A stretch of 11,366 nucleotides of DNA from JACRBK01 sp964427955 (GTDB lineage: Bacteria; Chloroflexota; Anaerolineae; Aggregatilineales; Aggregatilineaceae): NCBI GenBank assembly GCA_964427955.1, contig CAYRWY010000164.1:1-11366 (forward strand). The letters are read 5' to 3'. Made by a program: the position numbers and the translations under genes. The stretch's first letter is position 1, and each line of letters opens with the position of its first letter. Shown piece after piece: positions 5,147 to 11,366 of the stretch. Below the pieces are notes generated by a model, which did no database searches, was not told the origin of the DNA, and saw nothing but the letters and a program-made list of their open reading frames with translations.

Positions 5147-6163
5147 CTACAGGTATTTCTGGAAGAACTCGATGGTCCGCAGTATCGCGTCTTCGAAGTA
5201 CGGCGAGTTGATGTCGTGCCCGCCGCCCGCGTACTGGTAGAACTCGTAGACTTTGCCATGCTCGGCCAACACCGCGCTCAGATCGATTGAGTAGCCGATA
5301 TTGACCACCGGATCATCGACGGCGTGATGGAGTTGCAGCGGGCTTTGCAGGTAGTCGATGTTGGCCGTCAGCGAGACCGCGCGCCAATACGGCTCGGCGC
5401 TGTTCGGCTCGCCGTAGGTCTCGATCAGTTCCCGGCTCCGGCGGCGTGAGGGCGTTTCCGTCCCGGTGGTGGGTGGGCGCGAGGGATCGGAGATGCGATA
5501 TTTCACGAAGTCATCGTAGCTGTAGACGGCTCCCGCCCAGATCACCCCGGCCTTGATGTCCGGCTCGACCAGCATGGCGCGCAGCACGAGGTTCCCCGCC
5601 ATGCTGTGCCCCCACATGCCGATCCCGTTCGGATCGACGTAATCGAGCGTTTGCAGGCTTTTGAAGGCCGCAATCGCGTCGAGGGTGTAGTCCGGCGAGA
5701 AGTAGGTGCCGCTCGCCTCCCCCTCCGAGTTGCCATGCCCGCGCAGATCGATCTTGAACACCACGAAGCCATGACTGGCGAGCGTGCTGACGTAGGCGAC
5801 GTATCGCTGCGTCGTTTCGTAGCTGGTGGGTGGGATGTAGCCATGATTGAACACGATGGCTTTGAACCCGCCGGACGGCGGATCGCCAAATGGCACGGTC
5901 AGCAGGCCGTAAATCTTGTTCCCTTCGGAGATGTAGCTGGCGATGTACTGCGCGTAGCTCACCCCGTTGGCCAACTGCTGCTCGATGGTAATGGGGCTGC
6001 CCTGGATGTCCCGCGCGCGCAACGCCTCAATCGTGAGATCGTTGCCGATCGCGAAGCCGCTGTCCTGGGCCGCCAGGGGATGGACGAAGGGTGCGCCCGT
6101 CAACAAGACGAGGATCACGAGCAAGACGAGCCGGGCGCGGGTGCGATGTTGGATTCCAGCCAT
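5147..6163 (-). CDS. Exported alpha/beta-hydrolase (dienelactone hydrolase / S9-like fold)
   Basis: This 338-residue protein has an N-terminal Arg-rich stretch and a hydrophobic segment (LVLLVILVLLTGAPF), then LAAQ, which fits a signal peptide or membrane anchor. The catalytic domain shows the alpha/beta-hydrolase pattern: an oxyanion-type FNHGY, KIDLRGHGNSEG, and the nucleophile elbow GHSMAG with S187. The acid is probably D284 in HHAVDDPVV, and the base is H316 in GGGHD (numbered from the ATG). The substrate cannot be told; esters or peptides are possible. The ATG at 6163 is chosen because GAGGA lies 8 bases upstream, whereas the longer reading from a TTG at 6181 would start inside that site. 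A -10 box (TATAAT) lies upstream at 6210-6215. It is divergent from the STAS gene. Confidence 0.85.
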   Translation of the reverse strand: MAGIQHRTRARLVLLVILVLLTGAPFVHPLAAQDSGFAIGNDLTIEALRARDIQGSPITIEQQLANGVSYAQYIASYISEGNKIYGLLTVPFGDPPSGGFKAIVFNHGYIPPTSYETTQRYVAYVSTLASHGFVVFKIDLRGHGNSEGEASGTYFSPDYTLDAIAAFKSLQTLDYVDPNGIGMWGHSMAGNLVLRAMLVEPDIKAGVIWAGAVYSYDDFVKYRISDPSRPPTTGTETPSRRRSRELIETYGEPNSAEPYWRAVSLTANIDYLQSPLQLHHAVDDPVVNIGYSIDLSAVLAEHGKVYEFYQYAGGGHDINSPYFEDAILRTIEFFQKYL

Positions 6164-6209
6164 TGTTCCTATCCTCTTCAATTAAGGGTCGGTCCGCGCG
6201 TCTAGGTGG

Positions 6210-6215
6210 ATTATA
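6210..6215 (-). promoter_or_regulatory. -10 box of the alpha/beta-hydrolase promoter
   Basis: On the minus strand this is a perfect TATAAT, about 47 bases from the start codon. No clear -35 is seen, so an activator or an atypical -35 may be used. Confidence 0.5.
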
Positions 6216-6240
6216 GCCACATCGGGTGCGTGATGGCGCA

Positions 6241-6270
6241 TTAGGATTTTGCGCGCGAGGACGCTACAAT
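6241..6270 (+). promoter_or_regulatory. Probable promoter of the STAS gene
   Basis: TACAAT (6265-6270) is a good -10. The best -35 candidate is the weak TTAGGA (6241-6246) at 18 bases. It lies back to back with the -10 box of the divergent hydrolase. Confidence 0.5.
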
Positions 6271-6318
6271 CAGGGTCACTCGCTTCAGGGGCACCACGAG
6301 AAAGGAACCTCGCTGCAC

Positions 6319-6660
6319 ATGACCATCAACATCGAACTGATTGAGGTACAGCAAGTCCTGGTCGTCGTCGTGACCGGGGAGGTGAACAGCGTCACCGCGA
6401 TTCAACTGGGGGAACAGCTTCAGCAGGCCGGGAAGCAGGGCAAGTTCAATATCGTGCTGGATTGCAGCGGCGCGGACTATTTCACCAGCGCCGGGCTGCG
6501 CGAAGTGATCAGCGGTGTAGAGCGCGCCAAAAAGGGCGGCGGCGATCTGCGGATCGCGGCGCCGTCGGCCAAAGTGGCGGAAATCCTGGACATGACCGGG
6601 CTGGACAATGTGCTCGCGGTTTTTGCCACGCGCGACAAGGCGGTCCAGAGCTTCGACTAA
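6319..6660 (+). CDS. STAS-domain protein (anti-sigma factor antagonist-like)
   Basis: This 113-residue protein is essentially one STAS domain, the length of SpoIIAA/RsbV-type antagonists. The pattern VLVVVVTGEVNSVTAIQLGEQL is followed by the conserved loop LDCSGADYFTSAGLREV. S57 in TSAG aligns with the serine that partner kinases phosphorylate in the family, but the usual preceding Asp is a Thr (T56). By analogy the unphosphorylated form would bind an anti-sigma factor or switch kinase. No such kinase or phosphatase lies nearby, so its partner is unknown. The ATG at 6319 is chosen because MTINIELIEV begins the domain; AAAGGA is 12 bases upstream, a long spacing, and an in-frame CTG at 6313 would be better spaced. 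A further extension to 6226 would precede the promoter and is unlikely. It converges on the MMPL gene. Confidence 0.85.
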   Translation: MTINIELIEVQQVLVVVVTGEVNSVTAIQLGEQLQQAGKQGKFNIVLDCSGADYFTSAGLREVISGVERAKKGGGDLRIAAPSAKVAEILDMTGLDNVLAVFATRDKAVQSFD

Positions 6661-6679
6661 GACGCGCCGAGACCGCCGA

Positions 6680-6716
6680 GAAAATCCGGAGGGGCGACCC
6701 GGCGGATCGCCCCTCC
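6680..6716 (-). terminator. Terminator between the convergent STAS and MMPL genes
   Basis: GGAGGGGCGA (6688-6697) and TCGCCCCTCC (6707-6716) form a perfect 10-bp stem with a 9-base loop. On the minus strand the stem is followed by GGATTTTC, a short T-run, so it best fits the end of the MMPL transcript. It may also stop STAS transcripts. Confidence 0.65.
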
Positions 6717-6722
6717 ACGGTC

Positions 6723-6741
6723 CCCTCTCTAGGGGAGAGGG
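6723..6741. repeat. Second G-rich hairpin in the same gap
   Basis: CCCTCTC (6723-6729) and GAGAGGG (6735-6741) form a 7-bp stem with a 5-base loop. It is a shortened member of the CCCTCTCC/GGAGAGGG repeat family found elsewhere in the window, placed just before the MMPL stop. Confidence 0.5.
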
Positions 6742-6747
6742 CGTGTT

Positions 6748-9282
6748 CTAGATCGTCTCCGCCGCCCCGCCGACAGCCTCCGCTGCCTGCTGGTCTTTCG
6801 CCTGCGGCACGCCGCCCGGCCACCACGCCCAGCGGCCCAACATGGTCGTGATCGCGGGCACGAGCATCGTCCGCACCACGAAGGTATCGATCAGCACGCC
6901 GAACGACACCGCGAAGCCGATCTCCTGCAAGCCCTTGATCTCGCCGGACATCATGGCCGCGAAGGTACCCGCCAGGATGATCCCCGCCGACGTGATGATC
7001 CCGCCGGTGGCCGAGACCGCGACGTGCACGCCTTCGCGCACGCCGTGCTGCGCGACTTCTTCCTTCACGCGCCCCATCAGGAAGATGCTGTAGTCGATCC
7101 CCAGCGCCACCAGGAAGACGAAGGTGAAGAACGGCATCCAGAAGGTGAGCTGCTCCACGCCCAGCACGAGATCGAAGACCAGCGCCGTGATCCCCAGCGT
7201 GGTGGTGAAGGTCAGCACGACGGTCAGGATCAGGTAGACAGGGGCGACCACGCTGCGCAGCATGATCAGCAGCACCAGGAAGATGCCGCCCATCACCAGG
7301 GCAAAGGCGCGCACCTGGTCCCGATCCAGCGTGTCACGGATGTCCGTCACCAGGACCGGGTTGCCACTCACCACGGCGTGCCCGTTTCCGGCATAGGGCT
7401 TGAGCAGGTCGCGCATCGCAGTGATGGTATCCATCGCGCCGTAGCTGGCCGGTAGGCCCTTCAAAATCGCCTGCAAGCGGTAGGCCGTGCCATCGGGCGA
7501 CAGGTACAGGTCCGAGATCGGCTGCAAATCGGCGAACAAGTCCCCGGCTTCCGACGGCAGCAGGTAAGCGTCGGGCAGCGCGGCAAAACGCTGCTGGAGC
7601 GCGGTGGCGGCGGTGACCAACTGCTCGCGCTGGGTCAGGACTTTGATCGGGCTGCCGTTCAAGATGTCCTGCACGGCGATCATGTTCTCGTCCTGCGCGA
7701 CGTCCGGGAAGCGTTCCGCCAGCAGATTCACGTAGGCTTTGAGGTTGTTCAGCATCGTGACCACCTGCTGCGGATCGATCTGGCCGGAGTCCTGCATGGT
7801 ACTGAGCGACTGCAAGATCAGGCCGATCTGGGTATCCACGCGCAGCAGGTTGTCGTAATCCTCCCCCTGGCCGAACGGGCTGTTCATTCCGCGCACCGAG
7901 GCGATCCCGTCCAGCGCGCCGATCTTGTCGGTCAGTTCGGCGATCTCGGCGGCCATCGTCTGCGGATCGCGCGCCGTCACGATGACGTTGACCGGAACCA
8001 CGCTGCCCCGGTCCATGTGCGCGCCCAGGGTGTCAAACCCGGCGGAAGCGGGCTTGCTGTCCGGCAGATCGCGCACGCCGTCATAGGAAAAGTGCTGCGT
8101 CAGACCGTAGATCGAGAACGGTGCCATGATCCCGACGATCACGATCACCGTCAGGGCAGGCCGCTGGCTGACCATTTGCGAGACTTTTTGATAGAAGCGC
8201 CCCGCCGCGCGGTGTTTGGCATGGCCCGGCCAGAAGGCGTGTTCGCCCAACGTCGCCAGCAGCGCCGGAGTCAGCGTCAACCCGGCCAACAGCATGACGG
8301 CGATCCCGATGGCCAGCGCGGGACCGCTGGTATTGAACAGGCCCATCTCGGCAAACGCCATCGCCATGAAGCCAACAAAGATCGTGCCCGCGCTGCTGGT
8401 GATCGTCTCGCCCACGCGCTCGACGGTGTGGCGGGTTGCGACGGTGACCTGCGGCTCGTCGGCCATTTCTTCACGGAAGCGGCTGATCAGGAACAGGCAG
8501 TAGTCCGTTCCTGCGCCGTAGAGCACCACCACCAGCAGCACTTTCACGTAGCTGGTGATCGTCATCATAGTATCGCCTACCCAGGCCACGATGCCGACAG
8601 TGATCAGGTAGGAGATCGTCACGGTGAACAGCGGGATCAGCGGGCTGACCGGGGAGCGGTAGATCAGCAGCAGCAGCAAAATCACGAGGACCACCGTCAC
8701 CCAGATGGTGCGATCCACACTGGTGCTGATCGATTCCGCCGTGTCGATCACGATGGGCGATGCGCCGGTTTGCTGGACTTTCACGTTGGCCGGGAGGTGT
8801 TCCTCGGTCCATTGGTTGATCGCGTCGATGGTGTCGCCCGTCAGCGGATCGATGTGCCCGGTGCTCAGATCGATCGACACCAGCGCCAACTGCTGATCCT
8901 TCGATACCAGCAGCTTAGGTGCGAGCGGATTGGTGGTCGGCGCTTTGACGCGGGTGATATTGGCGGGCGCGTCGTCGCTGTTCAACCACGTTTCCAGGTC
9001 GCCGATGAACGTCCAGACGGCGGGATCGTTCACGCCGCCCGCCTGGCTGGCATCAATCAGGACGTAGGTCGAGCCGAGCGCGAATTCCTGGGGGAAGGCG
9101 TCTTTGAACACCTTATCGGCTTCGATGAAGGGGGCGCTGCTCGGCAGAAAATCCGCCTGGTCCGAGCTGGCGACGTCGTCGATATTGGGCGCGACCAGGG
9201 TGATGAGGGCAGCCAGCGCGATCCACACGGCGATGATCGGGCGGCGGTAGCGCGTGGCGAAACGACCCATTGATTCGAACAT
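6748..9282 (-). CDS. MMPL/RND-superfamily membrane transporter
   Basis: This 844-residue polytopic membrane protein has the twofold repeat of the MMPL family. In each half, one membrane segment is followed by a large extracytoplasmic loop (about 33-190 and 395-655) and then five more segments. The hallmark motif appears in both halves: GTDYCLFLISRFREE (258-272) and GIDYSIFLMGRVKEE (728-742). Their Asp-Tyr pairs belong to the proton relay of RND pumps. Such proteins export lipids, hydrophobic compounds or drugs using the proton gradient; the substrate here is unknown. The ATG at 9282 is chosen because AAGGAG (9293-9298) lies 10 bases upstream, while a reading from a TTG at 9354 would begin upstream of that site. 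It is divergent from a TetR gene, and shared palindromes cover both promoters, a common arrangement for inducible efflux. Confidence 0.93.
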   Translation of the reverse strand: MFESMGRFATRYRRPIIAVWIALAALITLVAPNIDDVASSDQADFLPSSAPFIEADKVFKDAFPQEFALGSTYVLIDASQAGGVNDPAVWTFIGDLETWLNSDDAPANITRVKAPTTNPLAPKLLVSKDQQLALVSIDLSTGHIDPLTGDTIDAINQWTEEHLPANVKVQQTGASPIVIDTAESISTSVDRTIWVTVVLVILLLLLIYRSPVSPLIPLFTVTISYLITVGIVAWVGDTMMTITSYVKVLLVVVLYGAGTDYCLFLISRFREEMADEPQVTVATRHTVERVGETITSSAGTIFVGFMAMAFAEMGLFNTSGPALAIGIAVMLLAGLTLTPALLATLGEHAFWPGHAKHRAAGRFYQKVSQMVSQRPALTVIVIVGIMAPFSIYGLTQHFSYDGVRDLPDSKPASAGFDTLGAHMDRGSVVPVNVIVTARDPQTMAAEIAELTDKIGALDGIASVRGMNSPFGQGEDYDNLLRVDTQIGLILQSLSTMQDSGQIDPQQVVTMLNNLKAYVNLLAERFPDVAQDENMIAVQDILNGSPIKVLTQREQLVTAATALQQRFAALPDAYLLPSEAGDLFADLQPISDLYLSPDGTAYRLQAILKGLPASYGAMDTITAMRDLLKPYAGNGHAVVSGNPVLVTDIRDTLDRDQVRAFALVMGGIFLVLLIMLRSVVAPVYLILTVVLTFTTTLGITALVFDLVLGVEQLTFWMPFFTFVFLVALGIDYSIFLMGRVKEEVAQHGVREGVHVAVSATGGIITSAGIILAGTFAAMMSGEIKGLQEIGFAVSFGVLIDTFVVRTMLVPAITTMLGRWAWWPGGVPQAKDQQAAEAVGGAAETI

Positions 9283-9347
9283 AGGGTTGCGGCTCCTTGT
9301 TGTAGTAGGCTGATGAAAGGAGAGGCGGTAAACGCACCGCCTGATAT

Positions 9348-9363
9348 TGGACAATCATGTCAT
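9348..9363. promoter_or_regulatory. Degenerate third operator-like site
   Basis: TGGACA (9348-9353) is followed 4 bases later by TGTC (9358-9361), an imperfect version of the palindromes at 9367 and 9443. It lies in the mmpL leader. Confidence 0.4.
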
Positions 9364-9366
9364 TTC

Positions 9367-9381
9367 TGGACAGATTGTCCA
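9367..9381. promoter_or_regulatory. Palindromic operator at the mmpL transcription start
   Basis: TGGACAGATTGTCCA has perfect 6-base arms around GAT. It begins a few bases downstream of the mmpL -10 box, where bound TetR-type repressor would block initiation. Confidence 0.75.
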
Positions 9382-9387
9382 TAAAGT

Positions 9388-9415
9388 AGGATAATGGAAA
9401 TAGACAGAAAGTCAA
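9388..9415 (-). promoter_or_regulatory. Promoter of the MMPL transporter
   Basis: On the minus strand TTGACT (9410-9415) and TATCCT (9388-9393) are 16 bases apart, with the operator at 9367-9381 immediately downstream. Another inverted repeat, AGACAGA (9402-9408) with TCTGTCT (9423-9429), straddles the -35. Confidence 0.7.
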
Positions 9416-9435
9416 CGATCAATCTGTCTTGCGTG

Positions 9436-9441
9436 TACAAT
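9436..9441 (+). promoter_or_regulatory. -10 box of the tetR promoter
   Basis: TACAAT lies about 47 bases before the tetR start codon and immediately before the operator at 9443-9458. No good -35 is visible at the usual distance. Confidence 0.5.
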
Positions 9442-9442
9442 A

Positions 9443-9458
9443 GTGGACAGATGTCCAC
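9443..9458. promoter_or_regulatory. Palindromic operator at the tetR transcription start
   Basis: GTGGACAGATGTCCAC has perfect 7-base arms around GA. The core TGGACA/TGTCCA matches the mmpL operator but with a spacer one base shorter. It covers the expected tetR start point, which predicts autorepression. Confidence 0.75.
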
Positions 9459-9487
9459 CTACTCTTTCCACCAGTGAGGCTGTAACC

Positions 9488-10084
9488 ATGACCAAAATCG
9501 ACCGCCGTGTCCAGCGCACCGTTCAACTCCTGCGTACGGCCTTGATCGACCTCAGCCAGGAGCGCGGCTACGATACCGTGACCATCCAGGACATCACCGA
9601 TCGCGCCAACCTGGGGCGCGCCACGTTCTACCTCCACTTTCGCGACAAAGACGAGCTGCTGTTGAGCACGCTGCGCGAGATCGCCGACGAACTGCTGGTG
9701 GAGATCGATCCGCAGCTCAACGCCATGTTCCGCCACGGCGACGTGACGCCGTTGAAGGTGATCTTTCAGCACGCCGCCGAGAACCGCAATCTGTACCAGA
9801 TCATCCTCAACCGGCGCGGCGCGGGCAGTGTCGAGCACGATCTGCGCGAATATGTCGCAAGCAAGGCGGAGAAATACCTGGAAGAAGTGCTGCACGGCAG
9901 TCACAGCCTGCTGCCGATCAAGCTGGCGGCCAATATCTTCGCGCAGGCGCTGCTGGGCGCGGTGGAATGGTGGCTGGAAAACGACCTGCCCTACGCGACG
10001 GACTACATGGCGCGGGCCTTCTACGAGCTGGCGGTCGTGGGCGTGCTCAAGGCGTTGGACCTGGAGGCCGCCCGCCCGCAGTAG
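9488..10084 (+). CDS. TetR-family transcriptional repressor
   Basis: This 198-residue protein has a clear TetR helix-turn-helix: ALIDLSQERGYDTVTIQDIT (18-37) then DRANLGRATFYLHFRDKDEL (38-57). The C-terminal half (about 80-195) is helical with several aromatic residues (WWLENDLP, ARAFYEL). It resembles the ligand-binding and dimer domain of the TetR group often annotated TetR_C_7, but no ligand can be named. TGAGG (9475-9479) lies 8 bases before the ATG; a longer reading from a GTG at 9443 would start inside the operator and is rejected. Divergent placement next to the MMPL gene and the shared palindromes argue that it represses both promoters and is released by a pump substrate. The stop codon is part of a small hairpin (10082-10097). 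Confidence 0.92.
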   Translation: MTKIDRRVQRTVQLLRTALIDLSQERGYDTVTIQDITDRANLGRATFYLHFRDKDELLLSTLREIADELLVEIDPQLNAMFRHGDVTPLKVIFQHAAENRNLYQIILNRRGAGSVEHDLREYVASKAEKYLEEVLHGSHSLLPIKLAANIFAQALLGAVEWWLENDLPYATDYMARAFYELAVVGVLKALDLEAARPQ

Positions 10085-10102
10085 GCCGTTTGGCCTATTT
10101 AT
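10082..10102 (+). terminator. Weak hairpin terminator after tetR
   Basis: TAGGCC (10082-10087, including the stop codon) pairs with GGCCTA (10092-10097) around GTTT, followed by the AT-rich TTTAT. The stem is short, so termination may be partial. Confidence 0.4.
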
Positions 10103-10113
10103 ATCAACTATCA

Positions 10114-10142
10114 TTGATGTTCTTCGCCACCGCTGCTAGGAT
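10114..10142 (+). promoter_or_regulatory. Promoter of the DUF305 gene
   Basis: TTGATG (10114-10119) and TAGGAT (10137-10142) are 17 bases apart and lie 41 bases before the GTG start. Confidence 0.6.
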
Positions 10143-10173
10143 CGGACTATTCGTGACCCGATTTGTCCAATCT

Positions 10174-10178
10174 GGAGG
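10174..10178 (+). promoter_or_regulatory. Ribosome binding site that decides the DUF305 start
   Basis: GGAGG lies 5 bases before the GTG at 10184. A reading from the TTG at 10163 would contain this site inside the coding region and has no site of its own. Confidence 0.7.
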
Positions 10179-10183
10179 CAAGA

Positions 10184-10987
10184 GTGAAGAAACGTTGGTT
10201 TATGCTGACTACGCTGGTCCTGGTGATCACGGCCCTGGTCGTGCCGCAGGTGTCGGCGCAGGGTCCGGCCAACCGCACCGAGCGCGCTGAAGTACGCTTT
10301 CTCGAAGGTATGATCGACCATCACCAGATGGCGCTGGACATGGCGCACGACTGCTTGATGAAAGCTTCGACGCCCCCGGTCGTCGAGCTGTGCCAGAACG
10401 TGATCAGCGCCCAGAGCCGCGAGATCGAGATTATGCGCGGTTATCTGCTGGTGTGGTACGGGATCGAATACCACCCGATGTCCATGATGATGATGTCCGG
10501 TGGCATGACCGGCAGTGATACGACGCAGGGCGCTCAACACGATCAGCACCACCCCGATCAGGCCGGCATGGACATGGGCACCCCGACGCCCGCACCGATG
10601 CAGGGCATGGACATGGGCACGCCGATGCCCGCTGCTGGCGGGATGATGCAAGGTGGGATGATGGGCGGCGGCATGATGCAGGGCGGCATGATGTGCAGCG
10701 AGATGATGCAGGGCGACTCGATGTGCGCCGACATGATGGGCGGCGGCGATCCGGCGGGCATGATGGGCATGATGTCCGGCTTCGGCGCGCTGAGCGGCGT
10801 GGATTACGAGATCGCCTGGCTCGAAGCCATGATCGATCACCACGACGACGCGCTGCACATGTCCGAGCGGATTCTGAAGGTCACCGAGCGGCCCGAACTG
10901 CAAACGCTGGCGCAGGGCATCCTCGACGCCCAGACCGCCGAGATCGCGCAGATGGAGACCATGATCAGCGACCTGAGCGCGAGCTAA
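10184..10987 (+). CDS. Secreted protein with two DUF305 domains and a Met/His-rich linker
   Basis: This 267-residue protein begins with a signal peptide (1-25, cut at VSA|Q). The first DUF305 domain (about 32-93) has the hallmark MIDHHQMALDMA, then C57, C70 and a helix ending near WYG. The second (about 206-265) has MIDHHDDALHMSE and ILDAQTAEIAQME. Between them, residues 99-197 form a low-complexity stretch with 29 Met, a His patch (QHDQHH, 119-123) and repeated GGMMQGG and GMDMGTP units, plus C171 and C181. DUF305 proteins are four-helix ferritin-like proteins; the family includes copper-binding members such as cyanobacterial CopM, and Met/His clusters are typical copper ligands. A role in binding copper or silver outside the membrane is therefore likely, but inferred. 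No copper ATPase or oxidase is adjacent. Translation starts at GTG after a strong ribosome binding site. Confidence 0.88.
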   Translation: MKKRWFMLTTLVLVITALVVPQVSAQGPANRTERAEVRFLEGMIDHHQMALDMAHDCLMKASTPPVVELCQNVISAQSREIEIMRGYLLVWYGIEYHPMSMMMMSGGMTGSDTTQGAQHDQHHPDQAGMDMGTPTPAPMQGMDMGTPMPAAGGMMQGGMMGGGMMQGGMMCSEMMQGDSMCADMMGGGDPAGMMGMMSGFGALSGVDYEIAWLEAMIDHHDDALHMSERILKVTERPELQTLAQGILDAQTAEIAQMETMISDLSAS

Positions 10988-10997
10988 GCCCTTTGGC

Positions 10998-11014
10998 CCT
11001 CTCCAGCTTGCCTG
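10998..11014 (-). repeat. Isolated fragment of the G-rich repeat family
   Basis: CTCTCCAGCTTGCCTGG is the reverse complement of a segment inside the element at 386-546 (CCCAGGCAAGCTGGAGAG region, about 430-445, with small differences) and resembles 11326-11345. It looks like half of a decayed hairpin repeat just after the DUF305 gene. Confidence 0.4.
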
Positions 11015-11079
11015 GTTTGAAGGCGGACAGGGTTCAATTTGCCGCGAGGGTTCTTCAGGCAGGGGCGTATGATGTGATT

Positions 11080-11123
11080 TACTGATCCTTGCAGAATAAA
11101 CTACTGATCCTTGCAGAATAAAC
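11080..11123 (+). repeat. Exact 22-bp tandem duplication of the element end
   Basis: Positions 11080-11101 and 11102-11123 are identical (each starts TACTGATCCTTGCA and ends AATAAAC). It could stem from slippage, or from one element end inserted beside another. Confidence 0.9.
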
Positions 11124-11228
11124 TAGAGTCCGCGAGACAGCACCCCCACCCCACCTCCCCCGTGCACGGGGGAGGCGCAGGAGGGGGTGAACTTCACGGA
11201 AGTTTAGATAGTAATGCGAGGATCAGTA
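11080..11228 (-). mobile_element. MITE-like palindromic element, copy 3, with a duplicated end
   Basis: The 127-bp unit at 11102-11228 is copy 2 in reverse orientation: same GTGCAC centre, same CCTCCTGCGCC variant, same shoulders, and ends TACTGATCCTTGCA (11102-11115) and TGCGAGGATCAGTA (11215-11228, one substitution). An exact extra copy of the outer 22 bases sits directly in front (11080-11101). TA flanks lie at 11080-11081 and 11227-11228. There is no coding capacity. Confidence 0.85.
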
Positions 11229-11257
11229 ACAACTGACGTTACGCACTTCGCCATTGA

Positions 11258-11366
11258 CCTCACCCCCGGCCCCTCTCCAAAAGACGTGGAGAGGGGAGAA
11301 TACGGCAGACTCCCTCCCCTTCTCCCTCTCCAGGCAAGTTGGAGAGGGAGAAGGGGGTGGGGGTTG
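11258..11366. repeat. Double-hairpin G-rich repeat running off the window
   Basis: Two stems follow CCTCACCCCC. The first pairs CCCCTCTCCA (11270-11279) with TGGAGAGGGG (11287-11296). The second is a perfect 17-bp stem (11316-11332 with 11340-11356) with loop GGCAAGT. Order and spacing mirror, in reverse, the core of the element at 386-546. No gene is visible from 10988 to the window end; this stretch is repeats only. Confidence 0.7.

Noticed and set aside
6164..6181. Start of the alpha/beta hydrolase at a TTG (6181)
   Set aside because: The TTG abuts the GAGGA ribosome binding site that is well placed for the ATG at 6163.
8017..9273. Long plus-strand open frame opposite the MMPL gene (418 codons)
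   Set aside because: It is Arg/Asp/His/Gln-rich with no domain, and lies antisense to clear MMPL motifs.
9283..9354. N-terminal extension of the MMPL protein from a TTG at 9354
   Set aside because: It would run through the mmpL leader and past the AAGGAG site that serves the ATG at 9282, and the extra residues are not family-like.
11061..11080. Promoter (TATGAT at 11068-11073) interrupted by element copy 3
   Set aside because: No -35 hexamer lies at 15-19 bases, and no gene follows on the far side of the element.

Overview
This is a GC-rich bacterial chromosomal window, most likely from a Chloroflexi (Anaerolineae-like) genome. That assignment is an inference from three things: short G-rich palindromic repeats between genes, several Sec-exported envelope proteins (LysM, DUF2202 and DUF305 families), and a stand-alone HrcA-type repressor. 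No rRNA, tRNA, CRISPR array, transposase or phage gene is visible.

Layout. Bases 1-53 are the tail of an upstream gene. Bases 54-546 are a repeat cluster: a heptamer array, an inverted-repeat mobile element (copy 1), a G-rich hairpin, and a related element with a different core. The right terminal repeat of that last element abuts a metallo-beta-lactamase-fold hydrolase gene (559-1335, +). Next comes a frameshifted, truncated gene remnant (1382-1538, -) that is cut off exactly where element copy 2 begins (1539-1665). Then follow trxA (1737-2066, -), a secreted DUF2202 ferritin-like protein (2252-2893, +), an hrcA-like repressor (3016-4107, +), a secreted two-LysM protein (4242-4955, +), an exported alpha/beta hydrolase (5147-6163, -), a STAS-domain protein (6319-6660, +), a large MMPL/RND transporter (6748-9282, -) divergent from its probable TetR regulator (9488-10084, +), and a secreted protein with two DUF305 domains around a Met/His-rich linker (10184-10987, +). 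The window ends in another repeat cluster: element copy 3 in inverted orientation (11080-11228) and a double-hairpin G-rich repeat (11258 to the edge).

Most genes are single transcription units with their own promoters and hairpins. The clearest regulatory unit is the mmpL/tetR pair: 9283-9487 carries perfect TGGACA/TGTCCA palindromes placed at both divergent promoters. Four exported proteins plus thioredoxin, a heat-shock-type repressor and an efflux pump give the region an envelope and stress flavour, but nothing in the sequence ties them into one pathway.

The most unusual content is the repeat biology. A roughly 126-127 bp, almost fully palindromic non-autonomous element occurs three times, each time flanked by TA. 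A fourth element carries related ends around a different hairpin core. The insertions have interrupted a heptamer array, clipped a gene, and supplied the leader of another gene.
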